From a virus, in the IMG/VR virus record IMGVR_UViG_3300034418_004424, positions 1-33,350 of that record: a stretch of 33,350 bases of DNA, one strand, 5' to 3'. The first letter of the stretch is position 1. Every line of letters starts with the position of its first letter. Below the pieces are notes generated by a model. The model did not search any database and was not told the DNA's origin. It saw nothing but the letters and a program-made list of their open reading frames with translations. The translations under genes were made by a program, and so were the position numbers. Below are positions 16,404-23,320 of this stretch, piece after piece.

Positions 16404-16715
16404 TTAATTTATGATTATTCGAATTGTTATTGAACCTAGGACCGTCCCTACAATCGTCGCTGCAAGGTCGTCCATGTCAAATCGATTGCCTTTGATATCA
16501 TACATGCCGTATAATTCCTTTGTGATTCCTGCGACGGTTCCAGCTGCAATTGATAATATCATTGCCTTATTGTGGTTCCGCGTTATATCGTAAGTAAATG
16601 CGTATGTAAAGGATCCTATCACCGCACCTGCATACAAATGCATTTGTTTATCATACGCAATGTCCTGCGCCTGTAATGAAACAGACAACAGGACAATGAA
16701 TAAAAATTTATACAT
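16404..16715 (-). CDS. YfiM/DUF2279-like membrane or periplasmic protein
   Basis: 103 residues. The start MYKFLFIVLLSVSLQAQDIA is a signal peptide with a probable cut after AQA or just beyond. The mature part has DKQMHLYAGAVIGSFTYAFT, then two hydrophobic stretches and GITKELYGMYDIKGNRFDMD followed by DLAATIVGTVLGS. The order (D-K-x-x-H, small-residue helix, K-E, D-x-x-D-L, G) resembles YfiM-type proteins. A role at the host envelope is likely but unproven. It shares a 1-bp overlap with the upstream gene. Confidence 0.6.
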   Translation of the reverse strand: MYKFLFIVLLSVSLQAQDIAYDKQMHLYAGAVIGSFTYAFTYDITRNHNKAMILSIAAGTVAGITKELYGMYDIKGNRFDMDDLAATIVGTVLGSITIRIIIN

Positions 16716-17014
16716 TATTTTAATGTATGTGGTAGATTTTTTTCAATCGTGTCATTCATTTGACGAACCATATTTTGTTGTCCGCAGGCATAACCTTTTT
16801 TGAATATTGACCACAATTGGTCTTGTTCTGCCCAATATGCTGTCCCTTCAATTGTGTCTGACCAATCGAATGATCCGCTGATTGCGTTTTCAGGTACACC
16901 GTTGTTTCGTTCCATGAAATCATGAACAGGTGTTGACCATTTGTAATTGTTGTAAGCACGTGCGAATTTATCGACGTTACCTGTTGCGTGTAAAAATTGA
17001 TAGAATGCTGTCAT
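16715..17014 (-). CDS. Hypothetical protein, paralogue of the 27.7-kb gene
   Basis: The frame opens at 17050, but I place the start at the ATG at 17014 (MTAFYQFLHATGNVDKF), because the promoter -7 box ends at 17055 and the paralogue at 27699-27983 begins at the same place (MTTLEHFLRTTGSYDKF). Shared pattern: MT, FL, TG, DKF, Y, then F, W, T, EG and YW. It gives 99 residues. Function unknown. Confidence 0.65.
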   Translation of the reverse strand: MTAFYQFLHATGNVDKFARAYNNYKWSTPVHDFMERNNGVPENAISGSFDWSDTIEGTAYWAEQDQLWSIFKKGYACGQQNMVRQMNDTIEKNLPHTLK

Positions 17015-17054
17015 CGCGTTAAATTTAAATGTTTGATTCGTTTCAAACATGGGA

Positions 17055-17085
17055 CAAACTTAAAGCACGTTTTTCAATCCTGCAA
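17055..17085 (-). promoter_or_regulatory. Repeated promoter, copy 4
   Basis: TTG at 17085-17083 in TCTTGCAGGATTG, 20-nt spacer, TAAGTTTG at 17062-17055. It lies before the paralogue gene and decides its start. Confidence 0.85.
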
Positions 17086-17108
17086 GAAAAAAATAAAAAA
17101 AATTTAAT

Positions 17109-17258
17109 TTATCTTACCAAACACAGATTCGCTTTTGCAAATGCGCGTTCTAATAATGATTGTTGACGTTGTGTCGTCGGGGGATTTATACGTACAGTAA
17201 CACCTTTTTTTTGTTCGATGTATGCCTCAATAATTCGTAATTTCGTTTCGTTGTCCAT
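17109..17258 (-). CDS. Hypothetical 49-aa protein after terminase
   Basis: The ATG at 17258 directly follows the terminase stop (TAAATG). The product starts MDNETKLRIIEAYIEQKKGV and has a basic C-terminal helix ERAFAKANLCLVR. Immediate coupling to the terminase gene supports it. No family was recognised. Confidence 0.6.
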   Translation of the reverse strand: MDNETKLRIIEAYIEQKKGVTVRINPPTTQRQQSLLERAFAKANLCLVR

Positions 17259-18419
17259 TTAATAGATATGATATTCGCCCCTGTTTCCATGACCGATTGT
17301 TTCCATTGTAACATATCGCATCGCATCGATACAATCGTTAAATGCGTCGATAGGTTTGTTAATCATTGAACCGTCTTTGTCTTTTCTGAATGTATAATTT
17401 TGAAGGTTTTGGATCAGATTTTTAGAACGTGATGTCACGAATATTTTGTTTTGATTGATTAAATTCAATCCGTACATTATTGAATCCTGTCCTTTTCTTG
17501 CCCCTATTACATTATGACCTGACATTTGTAATTCCTTGATTGATTTCGGTTCCGCTGAATCAGCATAAATGTAATCGTTTATTTGATTCGCCTTTAGGAA
17601 ATCTGATATGTCATTATTTGTCATTCGTGTTTTGCATAACAATTCATCGTAAATATACGTGTCGTCGAGTTTGTACATTGCAATGATTGTCGTCGGATCA
17701 TTCGAATACCCGAAATCCATTCCGTACCCTAACAATCGTGCGTCTTCATCAATCGTATTGACCTCGCCCCATTCAGGTATGCATGCACCGTCCAAGGATC
17801 CTATTTCACCAAGCCCGAAAACTGTCCACCAATTTTTCCAATATGCACTCGTTTTGTGTTGTGCAGATTCGATTTCGTCAATGATTGTTTGTGCTAATGC
17901 CTCGTTATCTTTGTATGTCAATTTTAATAATTCTGCATCTTTGGATTGCAGCACGTCGTTATGCGCCCAGAATCGTGATGTAGGGTTGAAATCCAACCAA
18001 ATGTCGCCTGACGTACGTGTCGCTAATTGTACGTATGCATCATGAGGTATGTTATTCGCCTCGTTTATGTATAATATGTTTCGTCGCGCTCCCCTTAATT
18101 TATCAGGTTGGTCGACCGAGAAGAATTCAATAAATGATCCGGACGCGAATGTATATTTCAATGTCGATTTGTTCATGTGTGCATCGATGTATCGATTCGT
18201 CGTCATCATAATATGCATAAAATCCTTCAATGCACCCCGTCGTAGATGAGGTACAGATTCTGCAACAATTGAAATTTCGAGGTATTTCTTTTTGATTGCT
18301 TGGTCAATTAACAGCGCAATAATTCCGAATGTTTTCCCTGCAGATGTACTGCCTTGAATTACACGTTTTCGTTTGCGTAATTTACTCAATTTTCGAATCG
18401 CAGTTGTGACTGTTAACAT
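17259..18419 (-). CDS. terL: Terminase large subunit
   Basis: 386 residues. Walker A GSTSAGKT at 23-30, Walker B ILYINEAN at 115-122 with the catalytic Glu right after the Asn, and a motif-III-like segment DIWLDFNPTS at about 139-148. The C-terminal RNase H-like nuclease has GYGMDFGYSNDPT (Asp 235), YADSAEP (Asp 287) and IDAFNDCIDAMRY (Asp 362/365) in the usual order. It packages DNA by ATP hydrolysis and cuts it. It is short for the family but complete in motifs, because the N-terminal part before Walker A is only about 22 residues. It follows the small subunit after a gap of 145 bp. Confidence 0.92.
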   Translation of the reverse strand: MLTVTTAIRKLSKLRKRKRVIQGSTSAGKTFGIIALLIDQAIKKKYLEISIVAESVPHLRRGALKDFMHIMMTTNRYIDAHMNKSTLKYTFASGSFIEFFSVDQPDKLRGARRNILYINEANNIPHDAYVQLATRTSGDIWLDFNPTSRFWAHNDVLQSKDAELLKLTYKDNEALAQTIIDEIESAQHKTSAYWKNWWTVFGLGEIGSLDGACIPEWGEVNTIDEDARLLGYGMDFGYSNDPTTIIAMYKLDDTYIYDELLCKTRMTNNDISDFLKANQINDYIYADSAEPKSIKELQMSGHNVIGARKGQDSIMYGLNLINQNKIFVTSRSKNLIQNLQNYTFRKDKDGSMINKPIDAFNDCIDAMRYVTMETIGHGNRGEYHIY

Positions 18420-18431
18420 AGGGTGATTGTT

Positions 18432-18575
18432 TTATCCGGTCGGTGTGGAAATGACAGATTTAAACACGAATTTTCGATTGCTCGCAGATCTCAACGTTTT
18501 GATATGCTTATATGAATCGTAAAATATCTCGTGGTAAATCGCATGCTTTAGGTGTCCTCTCGTGTTATAGTTCAA
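18432..18575 (-). CDS. Possible 47-aa ORF with TTG start between terminase genes
   Basis: The 145-bp gap between the terminase subunits is almost filled by a frame open from a TTG at 18575 to a TAA at 18432. It would code a basic peptide with HLKHAIYHEIFYDSYKHIK. There is no ATG in it. The gap may equally be a spacer or hold a packaging signal. I list it because the rest of the region has hardly any free space. Confidence 0.25.
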   Translation of the reverse strand: MNYNTRGHLKHAIYHEIFYDSYKHIKTLRSASNRKFVFKSVISTPTG

Positions 18576-18831
18576 ATAACGGTTGCTCCGCGTTTAATGT
18601 GATGTCTTTCGTTTCGCGAGGTTTACCGTACATGTAATTGAAATATAATTGTATCGCCCATCTCTCACCATTATCAATCGCCGCCTTCAATTTTCGATGT
18701 ACCCCATTCTCATAAGGCGACAATCGTTCCTTTAATTTTTGTTCGTCAGCCTTTGATTTGCGCCCTGCACGAGGTCGTTTACCACCACGTTTTGATTTTT
18801 TTATTTCATTGTCTAATTCAGTACTGTCCAT
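18565..18831 (-). CDS. terS: Terminase small subunit candidate
   Basis: 88 residues: a basic N-terminal stretch KKSKRGGKRPRAGRKSKADE, a helix with HRKLKAAIDNGERWAIQLYF, and NYMYGKPRETKDITLNAEQP. The K-x-x-x-x-A-I-x-x-G, then Y-x-YGKP pattern is common to small terminase-like proteins of Bacteroidota phages, which recognise the packaging site and load the large subunit. Position just upstream of the large subunit supports it. Confidence 0.7.
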   Translation of the reverse strand: MDSTELDNEIKKSKRGGKRPRAGRKSKADEQKLKERLSPYENGVHRKLKAAIDNGERWAIQLYFNYMYGKPRETKDITLNAEQPLFEL

Positions 18832-18898
18832 TGTTAGGTTCTATAATGATTATTCAAAGTTATAACAATTTGAACCATAAAATGTATCATCGTTTGAA

Positions 18899-18991
18899 TT
18901 ATTTTTGTCTTCGATTAAAGACGAGGATTAAGAAACACAGTAAAAATATTGTTTGACATACTTGTGTAGCGATGTATATTGTTTCATTCAT
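18899..18991 (-). CDS. 30-aa single-pass membrane microprotein
   Basis: The ATG at 18991 overlaps the end of the 38-aa gene. The product begins MNETIYIATQVCQTIFLLCF and continues LILVFNRRQK: a polar start, about 18 hydrophobic residues, then a basic end, so N-out/C-in is likely. It is the last gene of a chain of overlapping small genes before terminase. Confidence 0.55.
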   Translation of the reverse strand: MNETIYIATQVCQTIFLLCFLILVFNRRQK

Positions 18992-19100
18992 CGTCGTCTA
19001 TTTTACAATCGTCGCATTGTTTTTCACATTTGTTTAAATGTAATACGATGTGACTATATCGCGCGTATGTTTCGCAAAAATGATTCGGTTGTTCTTTCAT
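18984..19100 (-). CDS. 38-aa Cys-rich microprotein
   Basis: The ATG at 19100 overlaps the stop of the 59-aa gene (ATGA). Four Cys (FCET, NKCEKQCDDCKI) and two His could bind a metal. The C terminus is acidic. No family was recognised. Confidence 0.55.
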   Translation of the reverse strand: MKEQPNHFCETYARYSHIVLHLNKCEKQCDDCKIDDDE

Positions 19101-19276
19101 GCTTTAAATCTAGATTTTAGTTCTACTTTCAATTCTGCAATCTGCCCCTTCGCCATCATTAATTCACGGTGCAATGATTGTTTTTCTTTATTGATTGCCT
19201 CGATTTTATACGACATTTCCTTCTGACGTATTTTTGAATCGATTAATTTTTTTAATATGTATTCGAATTTTTTCAT
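19097..19276 (-). CDS. 59-aa coiled-coil protein
   Basis: The ATG at 19276 shares one base with the stop of the 75-aa gene (TAATG). The product is one long helix, MKKFEYILKKLIDSKIRQKE onward with HRELMMAKGQIAELKVELK, with heptad-like Leu/Ile spacing. Not recognised. Confidence 0.6.
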   Translation of the reverse strand: MKKFEYILKKLIDSKIRQKEMSYKIEAINKEKQSLHRELMMAKGQIAELKVELKSRFKA

Positions 19277-19503
19277 TAGTCTCGATTATTTAGTAATAGG
19301 GTTCCTAATTGTTCGTCAATCTTTTTAATCGTTCGGTATAATTGATTTGAACGTAATTTAGCGACAGATCTTTCTTTTTTCGTCGAATCACTGCCCATGT
19401 TCATTTGACACTCAGCATCGATTTGTAACAACAAATCTATTTTTTGTTTGTCTGTCAATTTTGAATAATATATTTTATCTATGTTTTCGTAGATTGCTTT
19501 CAT
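19276..19503 (-). CDS. Hypothetical 75-aa helical protein
   Basis: MKAIYENIDKIYYSKLTDKQ and a following helix with LLLQIDAECQMN, then KKIDEQLGTLLLNNRD. Charged and helical, possibly a small DNA- or protein-binding factor. It begins 35 bp after the ABC/GNAT gene. Not recognised. Confidence 0.55.
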   Translation of the reverse strand: MKAIYENIDKIYYSKLTDKQKIDLLLQIDAECQMNMGSDSTKKERSVAKLRSNQLYRTIKKIDEQLGTLLLNNRD

Positions 19504-19538
19504 GTATGCTTATTTTGTTTAAATGATACGTATTTGTA

Positions 19539-20717
19539 TTAGAATAATGATATTTGATTCTGCGCGACATCGCGATATACCTCGGTCTTGAATTTAATTA
19601 TCGACGTGTCATCATCTGAGGGTGGTCCTATGTATTTGTATGTTTTCGTGACTGCCTGTCGATATCCAAGGATCCCTTTTGCGTCGCCCTCACGCTGATT
19701 TTCGAACCATTCTGTGTCATGCACACGCGATTCATCGACTGATGTCGTCAATTTCCATTTATCAGGATATTTATCGTATCGCGCCCATAATAATGTATTA
19801 GATGTTTTGACGTAAACATTGTATCCTTCGGTTGCGTATAATTGCACGATGTAATCATTCAATCGCGGACCTATACCTAATCCCTGATAGTCAGGCAATG
19901 TAACAAGTCGTGACATTCGTCGTCCGTTTTTAATGTTTCCATGAGGGAAAGGTAACGTCGCTGAAAATGCAACAGGTTTATCGTTCCATAACGCGAGGAA
20001 ACACACCGCTGATTTGTTCAAATCATGCGTCAAATAATGATACTGTTTGAATAAGGACCAAGTTTCATATCTGCAACGAACGATCTGTAATGTAATTGGC
20101 GGTCGTTGCCGAAGACGTGTCGCTCTGTCGAGACGACCTTTCATAGGTGAATATGTCCAATCAGGGCGCAACCATTCCATGATATCGAAATGACATGACG
20201 CGAGTATAATTTTTTTATTTTCACGTCGTATGTATTTTTGTAATGCGTTTGACATTGCCTTTGCGACATCGCGGTCTACGACTGATGTGTATTCATCAAT
20301 TAATATCGTTTCGCCCGGTTTTGCCTTCCCTACCTTATAGGCTAACATTGCCCGATATTGTTCACCGTTCGATAACGTATGAAATGGGCGCAACCAACAA
20401 GGGACGGATGATAAACCCATTGAGGATAATAATTTACATGCAGCGTCGGGCGTCAACCAATCGAAATTCGATACCAATGCCTTCTGCGGATCAAACGTTG
20501 CGTCTGCGAGTTCGCCCATCGTTTTTAAAATTGATGTTTTACCTGAACCTGAACCACCGAAAATTACCCCGATGTTCCAATCAAACGTTTTGATTCCTGT
20601 TAAATTGTTTTCGATTTCTGTAATCGTTTCCTCTTTGTTTTGAATGTCATACGCAGTGTAAATGTGTTGCGTATAATCGTCGTTCGGGATTTTTGAAATG
20701 TGTCTAATTTGTGCCAT
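19539..20717 (-). CDS. ABC-type ATPase fused to GNAT acetyltransferase domain (COG2401-like)
   Basis: 392 residues in two domains. The ABC-ATPase has Walker A GGSGSGKT at 54-61, the signature LSNGEQ at 115-120, Walker B ILIDEYTS at 138-145 and the switch His 176 in ASCHFD. From about residue 205 a GNAT-like domain follows: FKQYHYL, a strand with PVAFSATLPFPHG, then SRLVTLPDYQGLGIGPRL (acetyl-CoA loop at 278-283). This pairing is known as COG2401. The phage Mu Mom protein, which modifies adenine in DNA, is also GNAT-like, so a part in protecting phage DNA is conceivable, but this is inference. There are no transmembrane partners, so it is not a transporter. It overlaps the 68-aa gene. Confidence 0.8.
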   Translation of the reverse strand: MAQIRHISKIPNDDYTQHIYTAYDIQNKEETITEIENNLTGIKTFDWNIGVIFGGSGSGKTSILKTMGELADATFDPQKALVSNFDWLTPDAACKLLSSMGLSSVPCWLRPFHTLSNGEQYRAMLAYKVGKAKPGETILIDEYTSVVDRDVAKAMSNALQKYIRRENKKIILASCHFDIMEWLRPDWTYSPMKGRLDRATRLRQRPPITLQIVRCRYETWSLFKQYHYLTHDLNKSAVCFLALWNDKPVAFSATLPFPHGNIKNGRRMSRLVTLPDYQGLGIGPRLNDYIVQLYATEGYNVYVKTSNTLLWARYDKYPDKWKLTTSVDESRVHDTEWFENQREGDAKGILGYRQAVTKTYKYIGPPSDDDTSIIKFKTEVYRDVAQNQISLF

Positions 20718-20910
20718 GATGTTTGTCGTAATAATATTGATAAAAAATTTCTATTTGTCCGTAAATGTCTTTAATTTTATATTCGACAGGTGTACGATGT
20801 TTTGTTCCCTTATAATTGATTTCAATAGGCATCGATTGTTTTCCCGTCGCAATTGGATAAATCGTGATTTCATTTTTCACGCACCATTGAAATGCTTTAA
20901 CGTTATTCAT
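20704..20910 (-). CDS. Hypothetical 68-aa protein
   Basis: Starts MNNVKAFQWCVKNEITIYPI and ends in an aromatic helix EIFYQYYYDKHHG. It overlaps both the 33-aa gene (8 bp) and the ABC/GNAT gene (14 bp), showing coupling. The pattern with IPIEIN-like strands suggests a small alpha-beta fold. Not recognised. Confidence 0.55.
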   Translation of the reverse strand: MNNVKAFQWCVKNEITIYPIATGKQSMPIEINYKGTKHRTPVEYKIKDIYGQIEIFYQYYYDKHHGTN

Positions 20911-21004
20911 ACATGAATAGGGTAATGATGTTCAATATGAGAACTGCGACGGTAATCGATCCTATGATGTAATATGATTTAATTAATATCAAATGTGTTT
21001 TCAT
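20903..21004 (-). CDS. 33-aa membrane microprotein
   Basis: The ATG at 21004 overlaps the stop of the 75-aa gene (ATGA) and its stop overlaps the next start, so it exactly fills the gap. The product has KSYYIIGSITVAVLILNIIT as a clear transmembrane segment between short polar ends. Not recognised. Confidence 0.6.
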   Translation of the reverse strand: MKTHLILIKSYYIIGSITVAVLILNIITLFMYE

Positions 21005-21228
21005 TCGCGTGTGTTTTCAAGTTCATTAATCGTGTCATTCAATTGACTTAACATTGTTTCCAAATAATTAATTAATTCATCAACTGTCTCTGCGTTTGTG
21101 TATGCGCCCCTCCTACAATTTTTGATTTCATAATTCAATTTGTTTGCGTTGTCAAGGAATTCAGGCATACATGTATCATTGAAATCCTCCTCGTTCCAAC
21201 CGTCGTTGTTTATAAATCTTTGTTCCAT
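21001..21228 (-). CDS. Hypothetical 75-aa acidic protein
   Basis: MEQRFINNDGWNEEDFNDTC then a helix AETVDELINYLETMLSQLND to the end. Acidic and helical. It lies 1 bp after the 48-aa gene. Not recognised. Confidence 0.55.
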   Translation of the reverse strand: MEQRFINNDGWNEEDFNDTCMPEFLDNANKLNYEIKNCRRGAYTNAETVDELINYLETMLSQLNDTINELENTRE

Positions 21229-21229
21229 G

Positions 21230-21376
21230 TTATTCGTTTATTGTTATGTAAGTTGACCGTTCACATTGTCCTATGAAAGGTATGTCTACGATTTCAATTT
21301 GTTCGTGTGTCGCGTCGATGTCGAATTTCGATTTTAGTTTTGCGCGTCGTTCGTCTGTTAATTTGATTGTTTTCAT
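21230..21376 (-). CDS. Hypothetical 48-aa protein
   Basis: The ATG at 21376 stands behind the leader AATTAAAAACACACAC, the same type of leader as after the repeated promoters, although no promoter copy is seen just upstream. The product begins MKTIKLTDERRAKLKSKFDI and ends with strands. Not recognised. Confidence 0.6.
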   Translation of the reverse strand: MKTIKLTDERRAKLKSKFDIDATHEQIEIVDIPFIGQCERSTYITINE

Positions 21377-21403
21377 GTGTGTGTTTTTAATTGTTATTAA
21401 TGT

Positions 21404-21649
21404 TTACCAAACCTCCATTCCGCATCTTGCCATTTCATTAGACCATTTTACTAAAATTTGTTGTTTTTTTTGATAAAACAAATTACTAAACCCATTTCCG
21501 TAACCGTAGTCTAAACAGGTTTCAGATGCGTTTTTTCTCAATTCTTTCAATTCAAGTTTAAATTGAGCAATTTTTGTTTTCGCTTCATCATCTAATAAAT
21601 GTAATTCAGATTTTTTGTATTTCGTTTTCGCTAAAGTTTCAGTTCTCAT
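21404..21649 (-). CDS. Hypothetical 81-aa protein
   Basis: MRTETLAKTKYKKSELHLLD, a helix AKTKIAQFKLELKELRKNAS, then YGYGNGFSNLFYQKKQQILV. The first gene behind promoter copy 5 with an ACACACA leader. Basic, helical, not recognised. Confidence 0.55.
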   Translation of the reverse strand: MRTETLAKTKYKKSELHLLDDEAKTKIAQFKLELKELRKNASETCLDYGYGNGFSNLFYQKKQQILVKWSNEMARCGMEVW

Positions 21650-21672
21650 TGTGTGTGTTTTTAATTATGAGA

Positions 21673-21703
21673 CAATGATACGGTGACATTTTTAATACTG
21701 CAA
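21673..21703 (-). promoter_or_regulatory. Repeated promoter, copy 5
   Basis: TTG at 21703-21701 in TCTTGCAGTATT, 20-nt spacer, TATCATTG at 21680-21673. It lies between the DnaA-like gene and the 81-aa gene. Confidence 0.85.
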
Positions 21704-21715
21704 GACATTTTTTAA

Positions 21716-22207
21716 TTATTTTATTTTATGAGTGGGTTTTTTGAATCGAATAATCGTAGCGATCCTTTCATCGATTTCGTCACGTGATTGTTTGTCAAGG
21801 GATTTCCACTCAAAATACCACGAAGGCATTTGTTGAGGTTTTTTCAATTCATCGTTCAATGCGTGAATCATTTTTAATAATGTTTTACGTGATAAATCTT
21901 TTAACGGTAATCCCTCGTAATATGTATCATATAATTTTTTGTAACGCTCGTCTTCGAATACCCAATCTTTCAATGATAAATTATGAATCACAGTCGCATG
22001 CGTCCTGTTAATCATTTCGCCTATCATTTCGAAAGTTGCCCCTGTTTCCTGTCGTGCAAGAATGCAAAAAATCGCGCGTGATTTTACATGTTCGTTGTCG
22101 CGACATCGTGATGCAATATCTGTCGCGGTTGATTCGTTAACGAATTTGAAAATTGATTTCAATCGTCTGTGTTCTTCTAATCGTTTATAATGTTTCATTT
22201 TGTTCAA
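21716..22207 (-). CDS. DnaA domain-IV-like DNA-binding protein
   Basis: 163 residues. Residues 41-77 read as the helix-turn-helix of DnaA domain IV: VKSRAIFCILARQETGATFE, then MIGEMINRTHATVIHN, with the RTHATVIH signature (68-75) that contacts the DnaA box. There is no AAA+ ATPase domain. Such stand-alone domain-IV proteins are common in Bacteroidota phages and probably mark the phage origin or recruit the host replisome. The C-terminal half is helical and unassigned. A second ATG at 22198 is an alternative start, because the first lies 23 bp inside the upstream gene. Confidence 0.8.
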   Translation of the reverse strand: MNKMKHYKRLEEHRRLKSIFKFVNESTATDIASRCRDNEHVKSRAIFCILARQETGATFEMIGEMINRTHATVIHNLSLKDWVFEDERYKKLYDTYYEGLPLKDLSRKTLLKMIHALNDELKKPQQMPSWYFEWKSLDKQSRDEIDERIATIIRFKKPTHKIK

Positions 22208-22397
22208 ATGTTAATGTGAAATCCTCTTTTGCTTGTAATACGCCTTGACATGCCTCATATTTTTCTTGTATTTCGTAACGTTTTATTATTTCGTCGCAAT
22301 GTTCAACCGTCATTCGTTGTTCATGCAAATTTTTTAATGTCATGTAATAATACAATCGTGCTGTAGGCGATATCATGCGTTTAATTTTAATAACCAA
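22185..22397 (-). CDS. Hypothetical 70-aa protein
   Basis: Begins MVIKIKRMISPTARLYYYMT and contains the helix VEHCDEIIKRYEIQEKYEAC. The ATG at 22376 (MISPTARLYY) is an alternative start. It overlaps both neighbours by about 25 bp, linking the nuclease and DnaA-like genes. Not recognised. Confidence 0.5.
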   Translation of the reverse strand: MVIKIKRMISPTARLYYYMTLKNLHEQRMTVEHCDEIIKRYEIQEKYEACQGVLQAKEDFTLTFEQNETL

Positions 22398-23038
22398 TAT
22401 TGTTGAATGAATCTCTCGCGCGCCTTTGATTTGTATATCGTTTTGAATAAGGAATATACAATTCTCATTTGCGTGTAAAGGGAATCGTCCTTATGCATGT
22501 TTTTTCGAACCCAAGCGGCTCCATATCCCTTTAAATAATTTACGTTGTCGCCTGAATCCCCTGTTATCATTTGCGACCAAAAATTGAATCGCGCCGTTTT
22601 TTCATCAATTACGTGATATTCCTTCCTGTAATAATTGTATATCGTCCCTTCGCATTGCAAATAATCCTTATCAATCGAACAAATGATTGTATTTTCGTGC
22701 CCGTATTCCTTTTGTAATTTTACAACAAGGTCGTCTGTTTCGATTCCTTGTTGCGACAATATCGAATATTCTTTTTTCATGTATTGTTGCAATTCGTCGA
22801 GGTAATCGGGTTTTTCTGATTTGCGATTGCCCTTGTAATTCGGATCAATTTTATACCTGAAATTATGTCTGCATAACCCTAAAAAATATACGTGGTCGAT
22901 TTCGTTATGTTCCTCGATTTCATTTACGATTGATTGAATTTGTTCGTCAAATTTATGACATGCGCCCTCGAAATCCTCTACGTCGTAACATGATGTATAA
23001 AAAATCGAATCGACATCGAATAATACTATTTTACCCAT
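22373..23038 (-). CDS. 5'-3' exonuclease / flap endonuclease-like
   Basis: 221 residues with the metal-binding acids of the FEN/PIN-like family in order: LFDVDSIFY (Asp 8, Asp 10), the basic clamp NYKGNRK (68-73), QGIETDDLVV (Glu 100, Asp 102-103), CSIDKDYLQ (Asp 123, Asp 125) and TGDSGDNVNYLKGYG (Asp 161, Asp 164, then the helix-hairpin-helix region). It would remove RNA primers and flaps or degrade host DNA, like T7 gp6 and T5 D15 proteins. It lies among the replication genes. Confidence 0.88.
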   Translation of the reverse strand: MGKIVLFDVDSIFYTSCYDVEDFEGACHKFDEQIQSIVNEIEEHNEIDHVYFLGLCRHNFRYKIDPNYKGNRKSEKPDYLDELQQYMKKEYSILSQQGIETDDLVVKLQKEYGHENTIICSIDKDYLQCEGTIYNYYRKEYHVIDEKTARFNFWSQMITGDSGDNVNYLKGYGAAWVRKNMHKDDSLYTQMRIVYSLFKTIYKSKARERFIQQYWLLKLNA

Positions 23039-23276
23039 TTGTGTATGATTTTAATTTCATAATTTGTTTGTTTTTGTCGTCTAACATTTGCGCGTATTGT
23101 CGTTTCATGTCATCGACCTGTAATTCCATTAATTTTTCATAATGAAACATCACATCAAAACAATGGATAACCTTTTTCAGATCTACGTTATTCGGGGATT
23201 TATCTTTCCATGCCTTCAATATTTCAAAGGCAGTTGTTTGCGTCGTGAACAATTTCAATTTGTCTAGATTATCCAT
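23031..23276 (-). CDS. Hypothetical 81-aa helical protein
   Basis: MDNLDKLKLFTTQTTAFEIL, then a central helix and a C-terminal coiled coil MKRQYAQMLDDKNKQIMKLK. It is the first gene behind promoter copy 6 and overlaps the nuclease gene by 8 bp. Not recognised. Confidence 0.55.
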   Translation of the reverse strand: MDNLDKLKLFTTQTTAFEILKAWKDKSPNNVDLKKVIHCFDVMFHYEKLMELQVDDMKRQYAQMLDDKNKQIMKLKSYTNG

Positions 23277-23289
23277 GTTTTGTTTTTTG

Positions 23290-23320
23290 CAAATCTACTC
23301 AATCGATTCCAATCCTGCAA
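23290..23320 (-). promoter_or_regulatory. Repeated promoter, copy 6, inside the exonuclease gene end
   Basis: TTG at 23320-23318 in TTTGCAGGATTGG, 20-nt spacer, TAGATTTG at 23297-23290. The -33 part codes the last residues of the DEDD exonuclease and the TAG of its stop codon is the TA of the -7 box. Confidence 0.75.
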
